A stretch of 39,062 nt of DNA. Source: Clostridiaceae bacterium OM02-2AC. GTDB lineage: Bacteria; Bacillota_I; Bacilli_A; Erysipelotrichales; Erysipelotrichaceae. Position numbers and translations under genes: made by a program. The DNA lies in NCBI GenBank assembly GCA_003481775.1, contig QULU01000042.1:1794-40855 (forward strand). Reading direction: 5' to 3'. Shown here in pieces: positions 14,880-23,433 of the stretch; positions within the stretch are counted from its first letter, which is position 1, and each line of letters starts with the position of its first letter. The notes below the pieces were generated by a model. It made no database searches. It was given only the letters and a program-made list of their open reading frames with translations, and was not told the origin of the DNA.

Positions 14880-15222
14880 TCTTCAATGAACAGACTTCTA
14901 TCCTGTATTATATTTCATGCTCCTTTATTTATCCTATATTATTCAGTTCATGTGATAGCTCCATAGGTTTTGAAGTAATTCATAAGGCAGACAGAGCAGA
15001 CTTTTGACCTGAACCTACATGCTTGCATACATTTTCAGACGAAAAAGCAGAAGCTGCTTGCAGCCGTCCCATGCTCATGCGACAATTATGATATTCTCTG
15101 TCACCCTCTGTAATCATCAGAAAACAGCTGAAAAAGTGCTGCTTTTCATAAATCATATACTGTATCGGCACATTTTCTTACACGTACATGCGTTTTTTTA
15201 CAAATCCAACAGCTAGGCAGCA

Positions 15223-15318
15223 TTACGCATCTCTCATCGCCCCTTCTACAGGTGTAGCACTGATCCCGATGTAATTCAGCACCATGTCATGAGAAACAGA
15301 CATAGTACTCTCTTTCAT
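15223..15318 (-). CDS. Possible 31-residue small protein
   Basis: A minus-strand frame starting at ATG 15318 reads MKESTMSVSHDMVLNYIGIS and ends at a TAA after 31 codons. Its residues look protein-like, but there is no clear ribosome-binding site and I recognise no family. It may equally be the remnant of a larger gene or chance. Confidence 0.15.
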   Translation of the reverse strand: MKESTMSVSHDMVLNYIGISATPVEGAMRDA

Positions 15319-15773
15319 TTTGTAGGGGAAAAGCTGCCGGAGCTATTCAACTTATGGTATAATATATTTCAGAATGAAATGGGCGAAATATGCAGATGAG
15401 CAGCTTCGCTATATGTGCATAAACATAAAAATGATGCAGTTTCCAACGCTGCAGCTGTCCTTTTTATCCTTCCCTTTATGCCAAAAGACGACATCCGAAA
15501 CAGGAGCTGAAGATGCCACGGTTTGCTTAAGCTGCAGCCTGCAGTGTACACGGCGGACGCCTTGGATGCAGTATTGCGGCTTGTGATGAAAATCAACTCT
15601 GTGCATATCTGATGACAAAAAGCATGGCGGTAATGCCGATGCTGATTTTTGAAGGATGTAAGGGAAAGCACAGGACTATGGTAGTAGGCACCATATTGTG
15701 AAGCCGCCTCATAGATGACACATTCGCTTTTCGCAATGGAAAAGCAGATATAAGAAATGAATGGAGGTTATGT

Positions 15774-15977
15774 ATGCAATATTTTTTTATGAATCTGGCT
15801 GTTCATGTACTATCCTTTATGCTGAGCTTCTGGGCATTGAGCTGTGTACGCTTTGAATCCTTTACAAATGTAAGAAAACCTGGACAGGTGCGACTGCTGC
15901 TGTTGCTGCTGTCTCTGGGCTTGGGATATCTGGTAGCGCAGTTTTTGCTTGCTATTTCTGTATTCAATGGACTGTAG
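15774..15977 (+). CDS. ywzB: DUF1146/YwzB-family small membrane protein
   Basis: 67 residues with two hydrophobic segments (about 5-23 and 41-62) separated by ALSCVRFESFTNVRKPGQVR. That hydrophilic core with a conserved ALxxxxFExF-like pattern, and the length, match the DUF1146 family of Bacillota, represented by YwzB of B. subtilis. Its function is unknown. A GGAGG site precedes the ATG. In Bacillus ywzB lies near spoIID, and spoIID is also close by here, but separated by the two-component genes. Confidence 0.75.
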   Translation: MQYFFMNLAVHVLSFMLSFWALSCVRFESFTNVRKPGQVRLLLLLLSLGLGYLVAQFLLAISVFNGL

Positions 15978-16040
15978 AGGCTTTGTTCATAGATAAAAAA
16001 GGACCCTACAGCTGATACGTGACGAAAGGTGCTGGTTGTT

Positions 16041-17714
16041 ATGCTGAAAGGAAACAGAAAGCTGCTGCGCAGAACGGATATTAAGACAAGGCTGACACTG
16101 GCCTTTATCTTTGTGCCGCTTTGTTTGATGATTGTGTTTTTTCTGATCTATTATTCCTTCAGTACCAATATCATCAAGGATAAAAACGAACAGGCTTCTG
16201 CACAGATGATTGCTATGTCTGAGGAAATTTTTCATTTGAATGCAAATACATTGAATGAACAAATTGATAATCTGGCAGCATCCACCTATGTACGGAATTA
16301 TCTATACTATCCCGCAGATACAGCGATGCGTCGTGCGTTCTCTCATAATCTGCATGGCAATGACCTGCTTACTGACAGAAAGGGGCTGCAGCTGTATGAT
16401 GAAACAGGGAAGCTGCTCTATGAAGAGGGCTCCCTCTTTCCCGTTGACTTAAAAACCTATAAAAAGGAGATTCAGGCACAGAAGCAGGGTGGTTACTGGC
16501 TGTATGATCAAAAATCACAAATGATAATGCTGACAAGAGAAATCCGTGATTTGTATGACCAACCTCTGGGATATGTATTTTGCAGCTTTGCGCGGGAAGC
16601 CTTTAATGCATCTCTATCACAATCTACACAGGCAGGAAGTCGTATGCTGGTTGTTGATACAAGCGGACAGGTTTTATTTGGAAGCAATCCGGAGAAAATA
16701 GAGGAATTCATCGATTTGAAGGCATCCACCATAGATCTCAATCAGCATTCCTATTATATGACCGCAAAAAAAATTGAAGGCACCCCATGGTATGTGGTCT
16801 ATCTGAGTGATGAAAACTATGTGCTGGAAGAAATTCATAATTTTCGCAACATGCTGGTGGCATATGGGGTTGTCTTCATTGTCCTTTTAGCTGCCATTGC
16901 CTACTTCGTATATCACAGCATCTATGACCCGGTTCATAACATTCTGTATTCCATGCGGACACTGGACGAGAATAATCTGGCGATGAATCGTGTGGAGGAT
17001 GACGGCCGTGATGAGATTCATGAATTGAGTATGAATTTCAACGATCTGCTGGACCGTGTTCAGGAACTGCTGCATACCGTTCATCAGGAACAGGAACAGA
17101 AAAGAGAAACCCAGTTTCAGCTGCTGCAGGCACAGATTAACCCGCACTTCCTGTTCAACACACTGAATACGCTGCATTATCTTGCTATTCTGAATGAGGA
17201 TAAGCCGGTCAGTGAGGGCATCACCGCCCTTGCCAGACTGCTGCGCAACACGATTGTGGACAGTAAGGAAGTTGTTACGGTGGAGGAGGAAATCGAAAAT
17301 CTGAAAAACTATATCATAATTCAGAAGCTTCGCTATGGTGATGTGTTTGAAACGGTATATAATATAGATGAAAATGTACGCAGCTGTGCAATCTTGAAGT
17401 TTCTGCTGCAGCCGATTGCAGAAAATAGCATTCTGCATGCCTTTGAAGAGGATAAGGAGCATCAGCTTCTGACGATTCGCGCCAAGGCAGAGGGAAAATA
17501 TCTGAAAATTGAAATTGGTGACAATGGTAAGGGCTTCGCTTTGGATATGCAGGAAAGCCGCAATAAAAAGCTGAGCGGTATCGGCATTGGAAATATTCAG
17601 GAGCGTATTCGTCTCATGTATGGAGAAGACTATTCCATGGAGATACAAAGCGTGGTAGGCACCGGTACGATTGTGACACTGCTGCTGCCGTTTAAAAAAA
17701 CAGAGGGGAGGTAG
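16041..17714 (+). CDS. YesM-type sensor histidine kinase
   Basis: 557 residues. A membrane segment near 25-48 (FIFVPLCLMIVFFLIYYSF), an extracellular sensor region of about 220 residues, a second membrane helix (VVFIVLLAAIAYFVYHSIY), a HAMP-like linker, then the His_kinase domain of the LytS/YesM class: LLQAQINPHFLFNTLN with His369 as phosphorylation site, and an ATPase domain with NSILHAFEED and IGDNGKGF. It phosphorylates the response regulator that follows after five bases. I prefer the ATG at 16041 behind AAAGGTG to an upstream GTG at 16029. Such pairs usually regulate carbohydrate ABC transporters, but none is in this window. Confidence 0.92.
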   Translation: MLKGNRKLLRRTDIKTRLTLAFIFVPLCLMIVFFLIYYSFSTNIIKDKNEQASAQMIAMSEEIFHLNANTLNEQIDNLAASTYVRNYLYYPADTAMRRAFSHNLHGNDLLTDRKGLQLYDETGKLLYEEGSLFPVDLKTYKKEIQAQKQGGYWLYDQKSQMIMLTREIRDLYDQPLGYVFCSFAREAFNASLSQSTQAGSRMLVVDTSGQVLFGSNPEKIEEFIDLKASTIDLNQHSYYMTAKKIEGTPWYVVYLSDENYVLEEIHNFRNMLVAYGVVFIVLLAAIAYFVYHSIYDPVHNILYSMRTLDENNLAMNRVEDDGRDEIHELSMNFNDLLDRVQELLHTVHQEQEQKRETQFQLLQAQINPHFLFNTLNTLHYLAILNEDKPVSEGITALARLLRNTIVDSKEVVTVEEEIENLKNYIIIQKLRYGDVFETVYNIDENVRSCAILKFLLQPIAENSILHAFEEDKEHQLLTIRAKAEGKYLKIEIGDNGKGFALDMQESRNKKLSGIGIGNIQERIRLMYGEDYSMEIQSVVGTGTIVTLLLPFKKTEGR

Positions 17715-17719
17715 GCCTC

Positions 17720-19300
17720 ATGTACAAGGTACTGATTGCGGATGATGAACGTCTGATTCGTATCACGTTAAAGAACATGATTGACTGGAAGGCACTTGAC
17801 TGTGAGGTGATTGCTACAGCAAAGGATGGGGAAGAAGCATTTAATATCTTTATGGATATGCAGCCGGAAATCGTTATTACGGATTTGAAAATGCCGGGAA
17901 TGGATGGAATTGAGCTGATAACCAAAATCAAGGATATCAATAAAAACACACAGGTGATTGCGCTCAGCAATTACTCGGATTTTGAATATGTGCGGGATGC
18001 CATGAAGGCCGGCGCATTTGATTATCTTTTAAAGGTCACACTGGAAAAGAAAGAGCTGGAGCGCATTATCGTGCAGGTAAAGGAGTCCTGTGTGGAAAGC
18101 AGTATGAACGATCATGAGGAATATGAGTCTGCGCTAAAGGAGCTGCAGCAATGCTTGATTCTTACCAAGAACGAACACATTCTGAGTCGTAAGGAATTTC
18201 AGGAAACACTGTCACAGCCGGTATTTGAGCCCTATCGGAAGGGATTTCAGATGGCCTATTTCCGTGTGGATAATATCAACCATCTATATCGGACAAAGCT
18301 CAGGGATCATGCGGCACTGCATAAGCATCTGCAGGATTTGATACGGGAATCCATGCCCCTTGCCGTGCATCATCACTTGATTTTTATGAGCAACCATTCC
18401 GGTATCCTGATGTTTGAAAGCAAGGAAAAGCTTCGCATTCTGAATATATGCAACAGCATCATACGAAATATTGCGCAATATCTGGATATTCATCTGTCCA
18501 TTACGCTGTCGGATGTCATTGCATCCCTGGATGAATTTTATGATCAGTTCGAGCTGCTGTTAAAATCGCATGAGCGAAGATTTTATGTGGGAGAGGGCTG
18601 TTTGATTCAAAGTGAAGGGCATGATGCATTTCAGGAGCTGGATATGAATGAGGTGACATTTCATCTGGAGCTGCTGGAGGCTGTGGCAGCTAAGGATTTT
18701 GATACGGTGCAAAGCAAGCTGAGGGAAGCTTTGGATTATATGAAGTCCCATGAGATTGAACCGCATGCTGTACTGGAGTATTTCGTATTCATTTTCCATA
18801 ACATTGAGGGAAATGAAATGGCACGGGGGATTCGGCAGGCCTTTCCGTTTGACACGATTACTGCAAAGCTGCGGCTGTGTGAAACAGCAGACAAGTTAGA
18901 GGAAATCGCCTCCTCCTCGTTTGATCAAATTGAGGCATGGATGAAGGATCGCTCCAACAGACGCTATCGGCAGGAGATTCTGGATGTCATGGAGTACATC
19001 GACGCAAATCTGAACCGCAAGCTGACACTAAAGGAGATTGCGGACAGCATCGGGATGAATGAAAGCTCTTTGAGCCGGCTGTTTAAAAATGAAACCGGCG
19101 TGAATTTGAATTATTATATCAATGAGAAGAAAATGAAAAAAGCGATGGAGCTGCTGCGCAGGGAGTCCAGTATGATCAAGGATGTTGCGGCAGCGGTCGG
19201 GATGGATGACCAGCTGTACTTCAATAAGGTATTTAAGAAATACTATAATGTTTCACCAAGTGAATTTAAAAAGAAGCTGCATCCCGATACAGAGGAATAA
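17720..19300 (+). CDS. YesN-type response regulator (REC + AraC DNA-binding domain)
   Basis: 526 residues. The receiver domain at 1-120 has Asp8-Asp9, phosphoacceptor Asp55 (IVITDLKMPGMDG) and Lys104 region (DYLLKVTLEKKEL). A long middle linker follows, then an AraC double helix-turn-helix at about 420-520 (KLTLKEIADSIGMNESSLSRL, IKDVAAAVGMDDQLYFNKVF). It is translated five bases after the kinase, with GAGGGGAGG as site, so the two form a standard two-component operon. A terminator begins six bases after its stop. Its target genes are not visible here. Confidence 0.92.
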   Translation: MYKVLIADDERLIRITLKNMIDWKALDCEVIATAKDGEEAFNIFMDMQPEIVITDLKMPGMDGIELITKIKDINKNTQVIALSNYSDFEYVRDAMKAGAFDYLLKVTLEKKELERIIVQVKESCVESSMNDHEEYESALKELQQCLILTKNEHILSRKEFQETLSQPVFEPYRKGFQMAYFRVDNINHLYRTKLRDHAALHKHLQDLIRESMPLAVHHHLIFMSNHSGILMFESKEKLRILNICNSIIRNIAQYLDIHLSITLSDVIASLDEFYDQFELLLKSHERRFYVGEGCLIQSEGHDAFQELDMNEVTFHLELLEAVAAKDFDTVQSKLREALDYMKSHEIEPHAVLEYFVFIFHNIEGNEMARGIRQAFPFDTITAKLRLCETADKLEEIASSSFDQIEAWMKDRSNRRYRQEILDVMEYIDANLNRKLTLKEIADSIGMNESSLSRLFKNETGVNLNYYINEKKMKKAMELLRRESSMIKDVAAAVGMDDQLYFNKVFKKYYNVSPSEFKKKLHPDTEE

Positions 19301-19323
19301 GTACGCACACCCTTTCATACCAT
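19295..19323 (+). promoter_or_regulatory. Sigma-E-like promoter of spoIID
   Basis: CATACCAT (19316-19323) matches the sigma-E -10 consensus CATACA-T in seven of eight positions; a GAATAA-like -35 lies about 14-15 bases upstream. SpoIID is a mother-cell sigma-E gene in Bacillus. The predicted start of transcription, near 19329, falls inside the terminator stem described at 19306-19345. Confidence 0.45.
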
Positions 19324-19345
19324 GTAGAGAGGGTGTGATTTTTTT
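19306..19345 (+). terminator. Terminator of the YesM/YesN operon, overlapping the spoIID start
   Basis: CACACCCT (19306-19313) pairs with AGGGTGTG (19330-19337) and seven T residues follow (19339-19345). The 3' arm contains the AGGGTG that serves as the spoIID ribosome-binding site, and the T-run ends in the spoIID TTG start codon. Confidence 0.8.
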
Positions 19346-20285
19346 GAAGATAGCTGTGAAGTTTCTCCTTGTACTCTCCATAATTCTTGTCTCTTTTTTT
19401 CTCTGGCTGAATATGGGCACATCCTCACCGATTTTATGGAATACAGGTAAAGAATCGGTGCAGGAGCAGGAAAAGAAGGTGAAGGAGAAAGCGAAGGGTA
19501 AAGAACAGACCGTACATATTACAAGACAGGATGGCACCAGCCTGAAGCTGCCGCTGGAAACATATCTGGAGGGAGTCATCGGGTCGGAGATGCCGGCTTC
19601 CTTTGAGATGGAGGCGCTGAAGGCACAGTGTGTGGCGGCCAGAACCTTTGTGACGAAGCGCGGCTTTGAGGTCGATGACACGACACGAACACAGGTATAT
19701 CACGATGATAAACAGATGCGTCAGATTTGGGGGAGCTCCTATGATAAGATGCATGCCAGAGTTGTGAAGGCACTGAAGGAGACAGAAGGGGAAATCATGA
19801 CCTATCAGGGCGAACCGATTTCTGCCGTGTTCTTCAGCGGATCATGCGGAAAGACTGCCAACAGCGAGGAATACTGGGACAGCAGGACACCCTATTTGCG
19901 CAGTGTGGATTCACATTGGGATAAAGAGGAGGACGGCTATCAGAAAACAGCTGTTTTCTCAGCGGCTGACTTCCATACGATGCTCGGCTTTGAAAATCCG
20001 GTAAAGGAAGTGGGAAAGCCTGCCTATTATGCCTCCGGCTATGTAAAATCCATAACGATTGACCGCATCACCTTCAGCGGCAGGGAAATCCGTGAGAAGC
20101 TGAAGCTTCGCTCCTCCTGCTTTTCCATAAAGAAAACAAGCAGCGGCTATGCGGTGACAACCAAAGGCTTTGGTCACGGTCTTGGTATGAGTCAGTACGG
20201 GGCACAGGGAATGGCACTGGAGAAAAAGAGTTACAAGGAAATCCTGAAGCATTATTATACCGGTGTACAGATTGTAAAAGAATGA
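19344..20285 (+). CDS. spoIID: Stage II sporulation protein D (engulfment lytic transglycosylase)
   Basis: 313 residues from a TTG start: a membrane anchor (KIAVKFLLVLSIILVSFFLW), a charged linker, and the SpoIID domain (PF08486). GVIGSEMPASFEMEALKAQ holds the catalytic Glu at about residue 82, equivalent to Glu88 in B. subtilis; ISAVFFSGSCGKTANSEEYW and GFGHGLGMSQYGAQGMA are conserved. SpoIID cleaves glycan strands during engulfment, with SpoIIP and SpoIIM in other bacteria; those two are not in this window. The TTG is the only start with a ribosome-binding site (AGGGTG) that retains the anchor; the same frame extends far upstream inside the response regulator gene. spoIIQ follows after 48 bases. 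Confidence 0.93.
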   Translation: MKIAVKFLLVLSIILVSFFLWLNMGTSSPILWNTGKESVQEQEKKVKEKAKGKEQTVHITRQDGTSLKLPLETYLEGVIGSEMPASFEMEALKAQCVAARTFVTKRGFEVDDTTRTQVYHDDKQMRQIWGSSYDKMHARVVKALKETEGEIMTYQGEPISAVFFSGSCGKTANSEEYWDSRTPYLRSVDSHWDKEEDGYQKTAVFSAADFHTMLGFENPVKEVGKPAYYASGYVKSITIDRITFSGREIREKLKLRSSCFSIKKTSSGYAVTTKGFGHGLGMSQYGAQGMALEKKSYKEILKHYYTGVQIVKE

Positions 20286-20286
20286 T

Positions 20287-20315
20287 GTATAAAGAAAAAA
20301 GGGGCGGGCATAATC
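20287..20315 (+). promoter_or_regulatory. Sigma-F-like promoter of spoIIQ
   Basis: GTATA (20287-20291) and GGGCATAATC (20306-20315) match the sigma-F -35 GYATA and -10 GGNNANANTN. The spacer is 14 bases, one shorter than usual, so confidence is limited. spoIIQ is a forespore sigma-F gene in Bacillus, which agrees with the placement 18 bases before the start codon. Confidence 0.45.
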
Positions 20316-20333
20316 ATCACTAGAGGTGATGAA

Positions 20334-20957
20334 ATGTATAGCTATACAAAGGAAAAGAAATTTCCAAAACGCAGACTGATTGTTTCCTTAAGCTGCCTGC
20401 TGATTGCCGCAGCTGCCTTTCTGACTTATGAATATTCCATGAAGAATCCTGCAAAGGACACTTCCGTGTTCAAGGAAGATACAACGCCGGTGCTCTCGCT
20501 TCCCAGCTCAGCTGAGGAAGAAAAAGGCATCCAGCCGTTTGCCGTCAAGGCAGAGGTCGTCCTTGATTATTTCGATGGAAAGGACAGCAAGGTTGACAGT
20601 ATGACAAAGTTTGAAGGTGTCTATCGTGCCAATCAGGGCATGGATTATGCCTTCAACAAGGAGGCTTTCGACGTGCTTGCAAGCTTCAGCGGTGAAGTGA
20701 GTGATGTGAAGGAAGATAATATCTTCGGCAAGAGTGTTACAATCACCAGCAAGGATTTGAGCATAACCTATCAGAGCCTGTCCGATATCACAGTGAAAAA
20801 GGGCGATAAGGTCAATCAGAAGGATCCCATTGCAAAGGCCGGAAGCAATATTTACAACAAGGAGCTGGGCAATCATCTGCACATTGTCGTAGAGAAAAAC
20901 GGCAAGATCATAGATCCGGAGCTGATGTACGGCAAAACGAACGCTGAGATCAAATAG
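20334..20957 (+). CDS. spoIIQ: SpoIIQ-like engulfment protein with degenerate LytM (M23) domain
   Basis: 207 residues: basic N terminus, a single membrane segment (LIVSLSCLLIAAAAFLTYEY), then an M23/LytM domain from about residue 70. The HxxxD zinc motif reads NQGMD, with Asn100 replacing the first His and Asp104 kept; the later HLH (His181, His183) is intact. Loss of the first zinc ligand predicts no peptidase activity, as in B. subtilis SpoIIQ; the C. difficile protein is known to keep the motif. In the forespore membrane SpoIIQ binds mother-cell SpoIIIAH. The position after spoIID and before mbl matches the Bacillus order, without spoIIID. The start follows GAGGTGATGAA. Confidence 0.9.
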   Translation: MYSYTKEKKFPKRRLIVSLSCLLIAAAAFLTYEYSMKNPAKDTSVFKEDTTPVLSLPSSAEEEKGIQPFAVKAEVVLDYFDGKDSKVDSMTKFEGVYRANQGMDYAFNKEAFDVLASFSGEVSDVKEDNIFGKSVTITSKDLSITYQSLSDITVKKGDKVNQKDPIAKAGSNIYNKELGNHLHIVVEKNGKIIDPELMYGKTNAEIK

Positions 20958-20978
20958 TACCCTTGCGGTACTATTTTC
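20954..20978 (+). terminator. Terminator overlapping the spoIIQ stop
   Basis: ATAGTACC (20954-20961) pairs with GGTACTAT (20967-20974) with a five-base loop, followed by TTTTC. It includes the TAG stop codon. Confidence 0.65.
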
Positions 20979-21040
20979 ATATGTGAAAGCCCATCCATAC
21001 ATATTACGGAATTTTAAGAAAAGGAAAGGCATATTAACAC

Positions 21041-21068
21041 TTTTACATTTCGGATTTTGTGTTATAAT
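21041..21068 (+). promoter_or_regulatory. Sigma-A promoter of mbl
   Basis: TATAAT (21063-21068) with TTTTAC or TTTACA (from 21041) at 15-16 bases spacing. It leaves a leader of about 145 bases before the mbl start codon, in which I recognise no riboswitch. Confidence 0.5.
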
Positions 21069-21218
21069 GGTAATTGCTTGAAATTGAGTATAAATAGCGC
21101 ATGGAGTGTCTGAAACAGGATATTTCTTATCGATGTCAGAATCTGTGCAGACTACTGTAAAAAATGCGGATCAAATTCTTATGGAAGAAACATGAACGCA
21201 CGAAAGGAATGAAGGACT

Positions 21219-22205
21219 ATGTTTTCAAAAGAAGTAGGAATCGACTTAGGAACAGCAAACTTACTAATGTATGTAAAAGGTGAAGGCATCGTAATTGACG
21301 AGCCTAGTGTAGTTGCGATAGATGCAGAAACAAAGAAATGTCTGGCTGCGGGACAGGATGCAAAGGATATGCTTGGAAGAACACCGGGCAGAGTGCTGGC
21401 AATTCGTCCGCTGAAGGATGGGGTTATTGCGGATTTCGAGGTAACGGAAATCATGCTGAACTTCTTTTTCAAGAAGCTGGCAATCAAGGGGATGTTCAAG
21501 CGTCCTACGATTCTGATCTGCTGTCCAAGCAACATCACCAGTGTGGAAAGAAATGCCATTCGTGATGCGGCTTATCGTGCAGGTGCGAAAAAAGTGTACA
21601 TCGAGGAGGAGCCGAAGGTGGCTGCTGTCGGTGCCGGACTGGATATCGGAAAGCCAAGCGGATGCATGGTTCTGGATATCGGTGGTGGTACGACAGACGT
21701 TGCTGTAATCTCTTTAGGTGAAATCGTAAGCAGTACCTCTTTGAAGATTGCAGGGGATACGCTGGATCGTGATATTATCAAATTTGTTAAGGAAAATAAA
21801 AAGCTGCTGATCGGTGATCGTACAGCAGAGGAAGTGAAAAAGCAGATCGGTACTGCATGGAAGGGTAGCATGCATGAAACGATTGAAGTAAGCGGACGTG
21901 ACCTGGTAACGGGTCTGCCGACTACCATTACGCTGTCCAGTGAGGAAATTCAGGGCAGCATGGCGGAGAGTCTGCAGGATGTTGTGCGTGCCTGCAAAAC
22001 TGTTCTGGAACAGACACCTCCTGAGCTTGCAAGTGATATTGTGACAAGAGGTATCGTACTGACCGGTGGTGGTGCACTGCTGCACGGTATCGATGAGCTG
22101 CTGCGTAATGAATTGCACATTCCGGTTTATGTTGCGGAAAATGCGCTTCGCTGTGTAGCGGAGGGTACAGGAATTCTGCTGGAAAACCTGCATCTTGTTC
22201 AATAG
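21219..22205 (+). CDS. mbl: MreB-family actin-like cell-shape protein (Mbl)
   Basis: 328 residues of the MreB/Mbl family. Actin-fold nucleotide motifs are GIDLGTANLLMYVKG (phosphate 1), GCMVLDIGGGTTDVAVISLG (phosphate 2) and GIVLTGGGALLHGIDELL (adenosine). The protein polymerises at the membrane and guides lateral wall synthesis by RodA/PBP2 complexes. It follows spoIIQ, and the ribosome-binding site is GAAAGGAATGAAGG. The choice of mbl rather than mreB rests on the spoIID-spoIIQ neighbourhood, which is that of Bacillus mbl; no mreC or mreD is adjacent. Confidence 0.9.
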   Translation: MFSKEVGIDLGTANLLMYVKGEGIVIDEPSVVAIDAETKKCLAAGQDAKDMLGRTPGRVLAIRPLKDGVIADFEVTEIMLNFFFKKLAIKGMFKRPTILICCPSNITSVERNAIRDAAYRAGAKKVYIEEEPKVAAVGAGLDIGKPSGCMVLDIGGGTTDVAVISLGEIVSSTSLKIAGDTLDRDIIKFVKENKKLLIGDRTAEEVKKQIGTAWKGSMHETIEVSGRDLVTGLPTTITLSSEEIQGSMAESLQDVVRACKTVLEQTPPELASDIVTRGIVLTGGGALLHGIDELLRNELHIPVYVAENALRCVAEGTGILLENLHLVQ

Positions 22206-22227
22206 AAAATAAAAGCGAGGTATCTAT

Positions 22228-23328
22228 ATGGATTGGCTGAAATATCTGATTATTCCATTGGCCTTATCCGCACTGATTACTCCTTTTCTGAAAATCGTTG
22301 CCTACCGGCTGGATATTTATGCACAAGTGAATGAGCGAACCGTACATAAGGGAAAAATTGCCCGCATTGGCGGTGTTGCCATCTATATATCATTTGTCGT
22401 GTGCATGGCGGTTTTTATGAAGACGGATATGACCATCAACGGTATTCTGATTGGTGGGACAATCATGTTCATAGGCGGTCTGATCGATGATATGGTCAAT
22501 CTGAAACCAAAGTATAAGCTTGCATTTGAAGTAGCTGCCGCCATCGTTTTGATGACAGTAGGAAAGGTTTCGCTCGATGTGATCCGCCTGCCGATGGGGA
22601 TTTCCATCGATATGGGACTGGTATCCTTTATTGTAACCTTTGTGTGGATTATCGGTATCACCAATGCAGTGAACCTGATCGACGGACTAGATGGTCTTGC
22701 GGGAGGAATCTCTGCGATTATTCTGGTTGTCATTGCATGTCTTTCTGTGATTGAGGGACGTCTGGATATTCAGACGATGTCTTTGATTCTGGCAGGGGCA
22801 ACCATGGGATTTCTGCTGTATAATGCACATCCGGCAAGTATTTTTATGGGAGACTGTGGAGCCTTGTTTCTGGGCTTTATTATATCCGCAATCTCATTGC
22901 TGGGGTTTAAAAGCTCTACGATTATGACACTCGCGCTTCCAATCTTGCTGCTGGCGGTACCCATTGTGGATACCATCGGGGCAATTTTGCGAAGAAAGCT
23001 GAGTGGCCATAAATTTTCAGAGGCGGATAAAAACCATCTGCACCATCTGCTGATGCAGCGGTTTGGGCATCGCAATACAGTTATTATTTTGTATGTGGTA
23101 ACTGCCTTGTTCGGCTTTACAGCGTACATCTATTTGGTGAATAAAGCGACAGGCTTTCTTGTTCTGTTTCTGATAGCGCTGGTTGTCGAGCTGTTTATCG
23201 AGTTTTCCGGGATGATTTCCAAGCAGTATCACCCGCTGCTGTCGATAGCGAATTCCATTCAGAAGCGTGCCAGAAAGCTGTATCGAAGATTTTCAAAGAA
23301 AAGTCCAAATACAAAACAGGAAAAATAG
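22228..23328 (+). CDS. tagO: Undecaprenyl-phosphate GlcNAc-1-phosphate transferase (TagO/WecA-like)
   Basis: 366 residues, about ten membrane helices, of the MraY/WecA/TagO family. Visible motifs: GGLIDDMVNLKPKYK (Asp87, Asp88), NAVNLIDGLDGLAGG (Asp152, Asp155), HPASIFMGDCGALFLGF (Asp209) and KNHLHHLLMQRFGHR. It transfers a sugar-1-phosphate from UDP-sugar to undecaprenyl phosphate, the first step of teichoic acid or other wall polymers. It is not MraY by neighbourhood, as no mur genes are nearby. It is 22 bases after mbl and likely shares its transcript; a strong terminator follows. Confidence 0.88.
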   Translation: MDWLKYLIIPLALSALITPFLKIVAYRLDIYAQVNERTVHKGKIARIGGVAIYISFVVCMAVFMKTDMTINGILIGGTIMFIGGLIDDMVNLKPKYKLAFEVAAAIVLMTVGKVSLDVIRLPMGISIDMGLVSFIVTFVWIIGITNAVNLIDGLDGLAGGISAIILVVIACLSVIEGRLDIQTMSLILAGATMGFLLYNAHPASIFMGDCGALFLGFIISAISLLGFKSSTIMTLALPILLLAVPIVDTIGAILRRKLSGHKFSEADKNHLHHLLMQRFGHRNTVIILYVVTALFGFTAYIYLVNKATGFLVLFLIALVVELFIEFSGMISKQYHPLLSIANSIQKRARKLYRRFSKKSPNTKQEK

Positions 23329-23381
23329 GAAATCAGCTGCTGCAGGAAATCCTTGCGCATACATGATGAAAATATGAAATA

Positions 23382-23433
23382 AGAGAATTCAGGACTGCGG
23401 TCATACCGGCAGTGTCTGGATTCTCTTTTGTTT
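23382..23433 (+). terminator. Terminator after mbl-tagO
   Basis: AGAGAATTCAGG (23382-23393) pairs with TCTGGATTCTCT (23415-23426), including G-T pairs, followed by TTTGTTT. Confidence 0.8.

Larger units (their letters stand above)
14795..15773. other. Nearly 1 kb without a convincing gene
   Basis: Several short open frames exist on both strands but overlap one another, lack ribosome-binding sites and look random. Possible signals: a plus-strand TTGACA-16-TATATT promoter at 14852-14879, a TATAAT near 15361, and a 31-codon minus-strand frame at 15223-15318. In Bacillus the ywzB/spoIID neighbourhood holds murAA and ywmB; nothing resembling them is visible here. Confidence 0.5.

Noticed and set aside
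15374..15586. 70-codon plus-strand frame just after a TATAAT
   Set aside because: No ribosome-binding site and a cysteine-rich, low-complexity translation without any family resemblance; a leaderless gene cannot be excluded but is not supported.
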